The notes under the pieces: generated by a model
The model's database searches: none
What the model was told of the DNA's origin: nothing
What the model saw: the letters and a program-made list of their open reading frames with translations, nothing else
Position numbers and translations under genes: made by a program
Assembly: GCA_030838815.1 (NCBI GenBank)
Contig: JAUZEX010000798.1
Span: 1 to 7,048, forward strand
Length of the DNA stretch: 7,048 nt
From: Actinomycetota bacterium
GTDB taxonomy: Bacteria > Actinomycetota > Acidimicrobiia > IMCC26256 > BP-133
Reading direction: 5' to 3'
Part shown: piece by piece, positions 1 through 6,167 of the stretch
Layout: each line of letters opens with the position of its first letter
Numbering within the stretch: the first letter of the stretch is position 1

Positions 1-792
1 GTGTGCCCGACGATCTTCCCCACCGGCCCGGCCGGGCGGAGCCAGTCCCGGGTGGTGCTCGACTACTACATCAAGAACAAGCATCCGAAGACGGTCGGGA
101 TCCTGGCCCAGAACGACGACATCGGCAACGAATGGCTGGTGGGGGCCAAAGAGGTGCTGGGCAAGGCCGGCGTCAAGATCGTGGCCGAGGAGAAGTACAA
201 CCTGGGCGAGACGAACTTCACCACCCAGGTGACCAACCTGCGCTTCGCCAACCCCGACTTCGTCTTCTTCTCCTCCGAGCCGCTCGGCCCGATCCTGTTC
301 CAGAAGACGGCCGAGGGTCAGGGCTGGAAGCCGCCGCTGCCCTCGGCCGGGGTCACGTGCAACGTCAGCGTGTGGCCGAGGCAGGTGGGCGACTACGCCA
401 AGGGCATGATCTGCCAGAACCCCTGGCAGCTGCTGTCGGCCAAGCTGCCGGGCCAGGTCGAGTTCGAGCGGACCTACAAGAAGTACTGGTCCGACTGGGA
501 CAAGCGGAACTACTACACGGAGACGATGTGGATCGCGGCCAGGGCCACGGTCGAGACGCTGCGGCGGGCCGGGCCCAACCTGACCCGGGCCCGGCTCCTG
601 GAGGTGCTGCGATCGGGGGCCTTCAACGGGTTCGACACCGGCTTCGGGGTCAAGTTCTCCCAGCAGTCGTCGGCCAAGGGGAACCTCTTCAGCATCAACG
701 TGGCGGTGGTCGAGGTGGCCAAGCCGGCCGACGACAATCCCTACGTCCTTCTGCAGGACCCGATCCCCGATCCCTTCTTCCAGGCCGGCTGA
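1..792 (+). CDS. Branched-chain amino acid-type ABC transporter substrate-binding protein, C-terminal part
   Basis: This is the extracytoplasmic ligand-binding component of a HAAT-family (LivJ/LivK-like) importer. The reading frame is already open at base 1, and 263 residues remain where the family usually has about 380-450. The leading GTG is therefore most likely an internal Val codon, and the signal peptide and first part of lobe 1 lie outside the window. Visible type I periplasmic-binding features are the 'KTVGILAQNDDIGNEW' strand and helix (residues 30-45), the 'TNFTTQVTNLRFANPDFVFF' element (71-90), an aromatic helix around residues 159-178 ending in 'YYTETMWIAARA', and the typical C-terminal 'RAGPNLTRARLLEVL' helix (189-203). 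The gene stops 21 bases before the LivH permease gene, matching the usual binding-protein-first operon order. Cysteines at 120 and 139 could pair. The ligand cannot be deduced; the Liv-type family is clear, Leu/Ile/Val specificity is not. Confidence 0.9.
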   Translation: MCPTIFPTGPAGRSQSRVVLDYYIKNKHPKTVGILAQNDDIGNEWLVGAKEVLGKAGVKIVAEEKYNLGETNFTTQVTNLRFANPDFVFFSSEPLGPILFQKTAEGQGWKPPLPSAGVTCNVSVWPRQVGDYAKGMICQNPWQLLSAKLPGQVEFERTYKKYWSDWDKRNYYTETMWIAARATVETLRRAGPNLTRARLLEVLRSGAFNGFDTGFGVKFSQQSSAKGNLFSINVAVVEVAKPADDNPYVLLQDPIPDPFFQAG

Positions 793-813
793 GCGCGGCG
801 GCCGGGTCTTCCG

Positions 814-1731
814 ATGGAGCTCTACGCCCAACTCGTCGTCAACGGGATCACCAACGGCGCCGTCTACGGCCTGCTGGCGGCGGGGTTCGTGCTCGTCTAC
901 CGGGCCTCCCGGGCGCTCAACTTCGCCCAGGCCGGGATGGGCGCGGTCGGGGCCTACGTCCTCTTCGACGTCATGAAGGGCAGCGGCGGCGGAACCGGCC
1001 GCTACCTCGGTGGCTTCGCCCTCGGGGTGGGCGCAGCGGCCGTCCTCGGGCTGGTCACCGAACGGCTGGCCATCCGGCCGCTGCGGCGGGCCCCGGCCCT
1101 GGCGCCGCTGATCGCCACCGTCGGCGTGCTCCTGCTCCTGCAGAGCCTGATCATCCTGCGCTGGGGCGGCGACCTGCGCAGCATCCCGAACCCGCTGCCC
1201 AGACAGCCGTGGCGGATCGGAACGCTGGTCGGCCTCGACTCCGTGGTCGTCAACCAGTCGGCCGTCGTGATCGTGGTCGTGATGGTGGTGCTGGTCTCCC
1301 TGCTGGCGCTGGTCGTGACCCGTACCCGGTGGGGGCTCACCATCCGCTCCATCTCCGACAACCCCGACGGCGCGGCCGGCCTCGGCGTCCCCGTCGGACG
1401 GGTCAGCGGGCAGGCCTGGGCCCTGGGGGCAGCCGTCGGCGCGGTGGCGTCGCTGCTGGCCGCCTCGACCACCATCCTCAACCCGTACACGCTGTTCCTG
1501 TTGCAGATCAAAGCTCTGGTCGTCGGGGTGTTCGCCGGCCTCAAGGACCTGCGCCTGTGCCTCGTCGGCGGGCCGCTGCTGGGTGTGGTGGAGTCGCTGG
1601 CCGGATCGAGGATCTTCGGCCATCAGGTCGCCGGCCTGTCCGACAGCGTCGGGTTCTTCGCCCTGGTGGCCGTCCTGCTGCTGCGGGCGGGCACCATCAC
1701 CGAGACCCTCGGGGACACCCGTGCCAGCTGA
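814..1731 (+). CDS. livH: LivH-type ABC transporter permease
   Basis: This 305-residue integral membrane protein is the first of two channel-forming subunits of the Liv-type importer. The length is normal for LivH. The N-terminal family signature is present: 'NGAVYGLLAAGFVLVYRASR' (residues 14-33) followed by 'ALNFAQAGMGAVGAY' (34-48). Hydrophobic segments then recur through the protein, notably near 64-84, 97-117, 143-168, 200-220 and 279-292. The cytoplasmic coupling loop that contacts the ATPases is visible as 'RSISDNPDGAAGLGV' (178-192), matching the family pattern of R-(A/S)-x3-(N/D)-P-x-A-A-x-x-x-G. One oddity is the late glycine loop. Family members usually carry a GGxGSxxGA-like stretch there, but this protein has 'FAGLKDLRLCLVGG' (240-253). 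The ATG at 814 keeps the conserved N-terminus, although no good Shine-Dalgarno sequence precedes it. The 3' end overlaps the next gene by 11 bases if that gene starts at GTG 1721. Confidence 0.92.
   Translation: MELYAQLVVNGITNGAVYGLLAAGFVLVYRASRALNFAQAGMGAVGAYVLFDVMKGSGGGTGRYLGGFALGVGAAAVLGLVTERLAIRPLRRAPALAPLIATVGVLLLLQSLIILRWGGDLRSIPNPLPRQPWRIGTLVGLDSVVVNQSAVVIVVVMVVLVSLLALVVTRTRWGLTIRSISDNPDGAAGLGVPVGRVSGQAWALGAAVGAVASLLAASTTILNPYTLFLLQIKALVVGVFAGLKDLRLCLVGGPLLGVVESLAGSRIFGHQVAGLSDSVGFFALVAVLLLRAGTITETLGDTRAS
1711..1715 (+). promoter_or_regulatory. Probable ribosome-binding site for livM-livG
   Basis: GGGGA lies five bases upstream of GTG 1721, inside the end of livH. It favours the GTG start over the in-frame ATG at 1739, which has only a weak GAG/AGA context upstream. 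The choice changes the product by six residues. Confidence 0.45.
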
Positions 1732-3619
1732 GCGCAGAATGCGGATCTTCGGCCCCTGGGTGGCGGTGGCGCTGGCCGTCGGCGCCTATCCGTTCCTGGT
1801 GTCACCCTACTGGGCGCTCATCGGCTCGTTCGTGGTCGTCTACGCCATCGTCGCCCTGTCCCTCACCGTGCTCACCGGTTGGGCCGGGGCGGTGTCGCTG
1901 TCGCAGGCCGCCTTCGTCGGACTGGGCGCCTTCACCGCCGCCGAACTGACCAGCCGGGGCACGAACTTCGGGCTGTGGATCCCCATCGCCATGCTGGTGT
2001 CGGTGCCGGCCAGCGTGGTCATGGGCGCCGTCGCCCTGCGGTTGCCCGGTCTCTACTTCGCCGTTGTCACCCTGGCCTTCGGGGTGGTGGCCCAGTACAT
2101 GCTCTTCATCCCGCTGGAGAACCACGGGACGACCGTGGTGGCCCGGCCCCGGTGGGGGTCGGTCGACTTCGGCAACGAGCGCTACTTCTTCCTCCTGTGC
2201 GCCCTGTCGGCGGCGCTGGCCTTCGGCGCCACGCTGCGGATCGGTCGGGGCAAGACGGGCCGGGCCCTGCTCACGGTGCGGACGTCGCGCACGGCGGCCG
2301 AGGCGCTGGCCGTGGACAGCGTCCGCTACCGCAGCCTGGCCTTCGTGGTGTCGGGTTGCCTGGCGTCGGGGGCCGGCGTGCTGCTGGGGACGCTGATCCA
2401 GTCCAGCCGCTCCAACCAGTTCACGCTGTTCGCCTCCATCCAGTACCTGGCCGTGACGTTCATCGGCGGGATCGGCTCCGTCCTCGGCGCCGTGCTGGCC
2501 GGGGCCCTCCAGGTGCTGCCCACCGAGCTGATCCGCCCCTTCGCCGAAGGCCGGGACAGCGACTTCCTCCGCCAGTTCGCACCGCTGCTGCAGGCCACCC
2601 TGCTGCTGGTGGTGGTCGTCCTCCGGCCGGACGGCCTCCTCGGCATCCTGCGGGGCCTCGGGGTCCGGGCCGGCTGGCTGCAGCCCCGCCCGCCCCGCGA
2701 GGCGGGCTTCGCCGCTCCCCGCGGCCGGGCCCGGCGCGACATCGGCTTCACGCTGCCCGACTGGGACATCGCCGCCGGCACGCTGGCCGCCGCCGTGGGG
2801 CGGGCTCCCACCGCCGGGGCGCCGAGCCGTTTCGAACGTCCGGCGCCGCCGGCGCTCGAGGCGCGGGACGTGTCGGTCGGCTACGGCGCGGTCGTGGCGC
2901 TCGACGCCGTCTCGTTCTCGGTGCAGCCCGGCGAGCTGGTGGCCATCATCGGCCCCAACGGCGCCGGCAAGACGACGCTGTTCAACTGCTGCAGCGGGTT
3001 CCAGACGCCCGGGTCGGGGATAGTGGCGCTGCGCGGCACCGACATCACCGGCTTCCCCGCCCACCGCCGGGCGGCCGCCGGGCTGGGCCGCAGCTTCCAG
3101 ACGCCCCGGCTGGTGGACAGCATGTCGGTGTTCGAGAACCTGCTGGTGGGATTCCATCCCCGCGTCACCCACGGCCTGCCCGGCGAGGTGGCCGGTTTCT
3201 CCTACGCCCTGGCCGAGGAACAGGAGATCCGGGCCCGGGTGGCGGCGCTCCTCGATGCCGTCGGGCTGTCGGCCATCGGGCCGCTGGCCGCCGGCGACCT
3301 GCCGTCGGGCTTGCGGAAGGTGGTCGAGGTCCTGCGGGCGCTGGTCCCGGTCCCCGACGTCCTGCTCCTCGACGAGCCGTCGGCCGGGCTCGATCCGCGC
3401 GAGACCCGCTGGCTGGGCCGGCTCATCCAGACCGTCAACCGGGAGCTGGGCGTCACCGTGGCCCTCATCGAGCACGACATGAGCCTGGTCCTGGGGATCT
3501 CCGACTACGTCTACGTCCTGGAGTTCGGCCGCCTCCTGGCCACGGGGACGCCGGCCGAGGTGCGGTCCAATCCCGCGGTCGTCGCCGCCTACCTGGGGAA
3601 GCAGGCCCAGCCCGCATGA
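1721..3619 (+). CDS. Fused LivM permease - LivG ATPase of a Liv-type ABC importer
   Basis: One 632-residue chain combines the second channel subunit with an ATPase. The LivM part spans about residues 8-310. It contains 'LTGWAGAVSLSQAAFVGLGA' (51-70), the intact glycine loop 'FIGGIGSVLGAVLAG' (247-261) and the usual terminal 'LRPDGLLG' (301-308). An Arg/Pro-rich linker (about 311-376) with no membrane segment leads to the LivG part. That part has Walker A 'GPNGAGKT' (411-418), a Q-loop 'SFQTPRL' (458-464), an ABC signature position reading 'LPSGLRK' (527-533), Walker B 'VLLLDEPSAGLDP' (547-559) and an H-loop 'IEHDM' (583-587). The catalytic Glu (552) and switch His (585) are present, but the signature departs from LSGGQ. 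Such LPxGxRK signatures and LivM-LivG fusions are, from general knowledge, found in actinobacterial Liv-type systems. The frame is continuous from permease to ATPase. An alternative start is ATG 1739. The stop overlaps livF by 4 bases (ATGA). Confidence 0.93.
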   Translation: MPAERRMRIFGPWVAVALAVGAYPFLVSPYWALIGSFVVVYAIVALSLTVLTGWAGAVSLSQAAFVGLGAFTAAELTSRGTNFGLWIPIAMLVSVPASVVMGAVALRLPGLYFAVVTLAFGVVAQYMLFIPLENHGTTVVARPRWGSVDFGNERYFFLLCALSAALAFGATLRIGRGKTGRALLTVRTSRTAAEALAVDSVRYRSLAFVVSGCLASGAGVLLGTLIQSSRSNQFTLFASIQYLAVTFIGGIGSVLGAVLAGALQVLPTELIRPFAEGRDSDFLRQFAPLLQATLLLVVVVLRPDGLLGILRGLGVRAGWLQPRPPREAGFAAPRGRARRDIGFTLPDWDIAAGTLAAAVGRAPTAGAPSRFERPAPPALEARDVSVGYGAVVALDAVSFSVQPGELVAIIGPNGAGKTTLFNCCSGFQTPGSGIVALRGTDITGFPAHRRAAAGLGRSFQTPRLVDSMSVFENLLVGFHPRVTHGLPGEVAGFSYALAEEQEIRARVAALLDAVGLSAIGPLAAGDLPSGLRKVVEVLRALVPVPDVLLLDEPSAGLDPRETRWLGRLIQTVNRELGVTVALIEHDMSLVLGISDYVYVLEFGRLLATGTPAEVRSNPAVVAAYLGKQAQPA

Positions 3620-4368
3620 GCACCGCCAACGTGACCGGGCCCACTGCTGCACCGCTGCTGGCCGTGTCGGGCCTGTGCTCCGGGTACGGGCCGGTGCAGG
3701 TGCTGTACGGCATCGACATCGAGGTCCGCCGGGGCGAGGTCGTCGCCCTCCTCGGCCCCAACGGCGCAGGCAAGACCACGCTGCTGCGCACCATCGCCGG
3801 TCAGATCCGGCCCCTGGCCGGGACCATCACGATGGACGGGCGGTCGGTGGGCGGCCTGGCCCCCGAACGGGTGGCGGGTGCCGGTCTGGTGCTGGTCGAC
3901 GAGGGCCGCGCCGTGTTCCCCACCCTGACCGTGGCCGAGAACCTGATAATGGGGGCGCATCGCCGCCGGCTGCCGGCCCGGGCGCTGGCCGCCGAGTGCG
4001 AGCGGGCCTACGACCTGTTCCCCCGGCTCGCCGATCGGCGCACCCAGATCGCCGGGAAGCTGTCGGGCGGGGAGCAGCAGATGCTGGTCATCGCCCGGGC
4101 CCTGCTGGCCGAGCCGGAGCTGATGATGATCGACGAAGCCAGCATGGGCCTGGCCCCCAACATCTCCGAGCTCGTCTTCGAGACGATCGGGCGCCTGGCC
4201 GCCGGGGGGCTGACCGTGCTCGTCACCGAGCAGTACGTCCGGCTGGCCCTGGAGGTGGCCGGGCGGGGCTACGTGTTGAAGCAGGGCCACATCGACGTGG
4301 CCGCTTCGGCGGAGGAGCTGCGCCGCTCCGATCTGGTCGAGGCCTCGTACCTGGGGGGTGGGTCGTGA
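3616..4368 (+). CDS. livF: LivF-type ABC transporter ATP-binding protein
   Basis: This 250-residue cytoplasmic ATPase is the partner of the LivG domain encoded just upstream. Its length and order are typical of LivF. It has an A-loop Tyr in 'SGYGPVQVLYGI' (22-33), Walker A 'GPNGAGKT' (47-54), a canonical signature 'LSGGEQQ' (149-155), Walker B 'ELMMIDEASMGLAP' (168-181) and 'VTEQY' (203-207) at the H-loop. The Gln replacing the H-loop His, and 'SMGLAP' instead of SxGLDP, are LivF hallmarks that separate it from LivG. Two details are less usual: 'DEAS' where most relatives have DEPS, and 'VDEGRAVFPTLTV' (94-106) in the Q-loop region without a Gln. The start is fixed by the ATGA overlap with the preceding stop, which suggests translational coupling. 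The 3' end overlaps the next gene by 4 bases (GTGA). Confidence 0.94.
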   Translation: MSTANVTGPTAAPLLAVSGLCSGYGPVQVLYGIDIEVRRGEVVALLGPNGAGKTTLLRTIAGQIRPLAGTITMDGRSVGGLAPERVAGAGLVLVDEGRAVFPTLTVAENLIMGAHRRRLPARALAAECERAYDLFPRLADRRTQIAGKLSGGEQQMLVIARALLAEPELMMIDEASMGLAPNISELVFETIGRLAAGGLTVLVTEQYVRLALEVAGRGYVLKQGHIDVAASAEELRRSDLVEASYLGGGS

Positions 4369-5789
4369 ACCGGTTGCGCCATCTCGCCGGGCTGGCGGCA
4401 GCAGGGGTCATCCTGGGCGCGATGCTGGCGCCGCCGGTGGCCGGCTCGGAACCCGCCGCCAGTGGCGATGCGGGCGGCACCAACGTCAACATGGTGGGCG
4501 AGGCCTTCACCGTCCGCCAGGACGGGACGGTTCCCACCGATGTGCTGCTGGCCCGGTATCCCCGGGCCGCCACCGAGGTGTCCGACGACCTGTCCACCGG
4601 GTTCGCCTCCTTCGCCGACCCCGGCTTCCTGGGCCGGTTCGGGATCGGCGCCGGCTTCGCCGCTTCGGGCCGGCGGGAGCTGACCGCTCCCACGTGGGCG
4701 GAGTGCCTGTATCCGCAATCGCCCCAGACCCCGACGGCCGAGACCCGGGCCCCGGGCGGCGGCTTGGGCCCGACGGCGGTGGCCGAGTGCCGGGGCCGGG
4801 GCAGCCACCTGGCCGGCTACGCCACCCAGGCCGCTCCCGACGGCGCCCAGGCCGCCCACCTGCGGGGCGGGCCGCTCACCGCCACGGTCGACACGGTGGC
4901 CGGCCCCGACGGGGCCACCGACGTCGTCTCCGCCTCGGAGATCAACGACGTCACGATCGGCGGGGTGGTGAACCTTCGGTCGGTCCGCAACCGGGCGGTG
5001 GCCACCACCACCGGCCGGCCCGGCGGGGCGAAGGCCGTGGCCGAGGCCACCATCGGCGCCCTGCTGGTCAACGGCAACCCGGTCGCCCTGCCGTCGGACT
5101 CGATCGCCAAGCTCGGCCCGGCCCTGGCCGCCCTCGGCCCGGTGCTGTCCCCGGTGGGGACGTTCACCTTCGACGTCGTGCCCGAACTGGTGGAGGCGGC
5201 CGCCGACGGCACGCAGGCCACCGCCCGGGCGGCGCAGCTCACCGTGAGCCTCCACACCGGCCAGCTCACCATCAGCTTCGGCCTCGGCTACGCCCGGGCC
5301 GGCGCCCGCACGATCGTCAGCGAGCCGATCGCCGGTGACGGCGGCGGCTCCAGCCTCGGCGGCGGCCTCGGAGATCTGACGCCGCCGTCGTCGTTGGAGC
5401 GGGCCGCCCCGTCCGCCGGAGAGAAGTCCCCGACTCCGGGACCGTTGTCCGGCAACGCCGCGACGGCCGACCTCGCCTCCGGCGGCGCCTTCACCGTCGG
5501 AAGCGCCGGATTCGCGTCGGGCCCCGGGGGGGCCGGGATCGGCCCGGCACCGGCCTTCTCCGTTGCGGCGGGGCCGTCCGCCTCCCCGCTCATCGTGCCG
5601 CCGCCCGCCCCGGCGCCGGGGCCCGGTGTCGAGGCCGCGGCACCGGTGCTGCCAGCGGCCACCCCTGCCACCGCCGTTTCCACCGGGCCCAGGGGCCCGT
5701 CCAGGAGGACCATCGCCCTGCTCGGCGTGATCTGCGCCGCCGTACTGGTGCGGTACCTCTCCTACTCCACCACGCTCCGGCGCCTGTAG
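4365..5789 (+). CDS. Unrecognised secreted protein with C-terminal membrane anchor, coupled to livF
   Basis: I do not recognise a named family for this 474-residue protein. The N-terminus is a good signal peptide: 'VNRLRHL' followed by a hydrophobic stretch (8-22) and a likely cleavage region around 'APPVAGSEP' (22-30). A predicted beta-rich ectodomain runs to about residue 322. It includes 'SASEINDVTIGGVVNLRSVR' (189-208), 'GALLVNGNPVALPSD' (231-245) and an amphipathic 'AAQLTVSLHTGQLTISFGLG' (289-308). Patterns of this kind occur in uncharacterised secreted actinobacterial proteins; that resemblance is from memory and not established. Cys114 and Cys142 could form a disulfide. Residues 323-447 are low-complexity Gly/Ala/Pro/Ser, like a cell-wall-spanning stalk. 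'RRTIALLGVICAAVLVRYL' (448-466) is a single membrane segment with a short basic tail, and no LPxTG motif is seen. The start GTG overlaps the livF stop, suggesting a role linked to the importer. Its function is unknown. Confidence 0.82.
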   Translation: MNRLRHLAGLAAAGVILGAMLAPPVAGSEPAASGDAGGTNVNMVGEAFTVRQDGTVPTDVLLARYPRAATEVSDDLSTGFASFADPGFLGRFGIGAGFAASGRRELTAPTWAECLYPQSPQTPTAETRAPGGGLGPTAVAECRGRGSHLAGYATQAAPDGAQAAHLRGGPLTATVDTVAGPDGATDVVSASEINDVTIGGVVNLRSVRNRAVATTTGRPGGAKAVAEATIGALLVNGNPVALPSDSIAKLGPALAALGPVLSPVGTFTFDVVPELVEAAADGTQATARAAQLTVSLHTGQLTISFGLGYARAGARTIVSEPIAGDGGGSSLGGGLGDLTPPSSLERAAPSAGEKSPTPGPLSGNAATADLASGGAFTVGSAGFASGPGGAGIGPAPAFSVAAGPSASPLIVPPPAPAPGPGVEAAAPVLPAATPATAVSTGPRGPSRRTIALLGVICAAVLVRYLSYSTTLRRL

Positions 5790-5793
5790 GAGG
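5788..5793 (+). promoter_or_regulatory. Strong ribosome-binding site
   Basis: AGGAGG starts within the TAG stop codon of the secreted-protein gene and lies nine bases before GTG 5803. It is the strongest Shine-Dalgarno sequence in the window and fixes that start. The placement lets terminating ribosomes feed the next gene. Confidence 0.8.
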
Positions 5794-5802
5794 CGAACCA
5801 TC

Positions 5803-6129
5803 GTGAACCTGTCGAGGATCCCGCTCCTGCTCCGCAACCGCCCGGTGGGCACGTTCGGCGGCCTGCTGGTCGGCGCCGGACTGCTGGTCACGCTCGTGGC
5901 CTGGGCCGGCGTCCGCACGGCCGACAACGTGCCGGCCCAGATTCCCGTCGTCCTGTCCGGCGGGCTGGTGGCGCTGGCCTGCTTCATCGTGGGCGGCCTG
6001 CTCCTCCACGCCGACATCGTGACCGGCCGGGCCCGCCCGTCCGACGCCGACCTGAGCCGCAACGGCGTCACCGCCGACCCCGGCGAAGCCGAGTCCCGCC
6101 GCCGGGCCGCCGTCCTCGCCCGGCATTAG
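5803..6129 (+). CDS. Small unrecognised membrane protein with two transmembrane segments
   Basis: This 108-residue protein has no family I can name. Two hydrophobic segments are clear: about residues 17-37 ('TFGGLLVGAGLLVTLVAWAG') and about 47-69 ('PVVLSGGLVALACFIVGGLL'). They are separated by a short polar loop, 'VRTADNVPAQ'. The basic N-terminus (Arg 5, 11, 13) and the Arg-rich stretch after segment two ('GRARPSDADLSR') put both ends in the cytoplasm by the positive-inside rule. The charged tail of about 35 residues looks unstructured. The gene follows the secreted-protein gene by 13 bases with a near-perfect ribosome-binding site, so the two probably form a pair. It might assist assembly or anchoring of that protein or act at the importer, but nothing in the sequence shows this directly. 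Hydrophobic pattern, frame length and ribosome-binding site together make a real gene likely. Confidence 0.8.
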   Translation: MNLSRIPLLLRNRPVGTFGGLLVGAGLLVTLVAWAGVRTADNVPAQIPVVLSGGLVALACFIVGGLLLHADIVTGRARPSDADLSRNGVTADPGEAESRRRAAVLARH

Positions 6130-6156
6130 CCAGGTTCACCCCCGAGCCCCATCCCG

Positions 6157-6162
6157 AAAGGA
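6157..6162 (+). promoter_or_regulatory. Ribosome-binding site for the terminal gene
   Basis: AAAGGA lies five bases before GTG 6168 and supports that codon as the start. It forms the left part of a small palindrome, AAAGGACCTTT (6157-6167), which directly abuts the start codon. Confidence 0.6.
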
Positions 6163-6167
6163 CCTTT

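Noticed and set aside
1583..1720. Earlier in-frame ATG for the LivM-LivG protein
   Set aside because: It would extend 138 bases further back into livH and add a Ser/Pro/Trp/Cys-rich N-terminus unlike LivM; GTG 1721 or ATG 1739 fits the family.
3..1949. 648-codon plus-strand frame overlapping the binding protein and livH
   Set aside because: Its translation is Arg/Gly/Pro-rich and featureless, whereas the other frame gives clear Liv-family motifs.
1802..3652. 616-codon open frame on the minus strand
   Set aside because: It lies opposite livM-livG and livF, its translation is low-complexity Gly/Arg/Gln/Ala-rich with no domain motif, and it arises from the GC-rich third positions of the real gene.
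2951..3786. Near-identical stretches at 2951-2980 and around 3754-3783 as a possible DNA repeat
   Set aside because: Both encode the Walker A motif GPNGAGKTTL of two related ATPases; the similarity is explained by protein conservation.
5685..5698. GGGCCC-A-GGGGCCC inverted repeat as a terminator
   Set aside because: It lies inside the coding sequence, has no following T-run, and is ordinary for Gly/Pro codons in this composition.
5685..5789. Sortase (LPxTG) anchor at the secreted protein's C-terminus
   Set aside because: No LPxTG-like motif precedes the hydrophobic segment; a simple transmembrane anchor with a basic tail explains it.
4269..6071. 600-codon open frame on the minus strand
   Set aside because: It is a GC-driven shadow of the secreted-protein gene: repetitive Gly/Arg/Ala composition, no plausible start signal, and it crosses three plus-strand gene boundaries.
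6130..6167. Promoter or terminator in the longest intergenic gap
   Set aside because: I see no convincing -35/-10 pair and no stem-loop with a loop of workable size followed by Ts; only a ribosome-binding site is supported.
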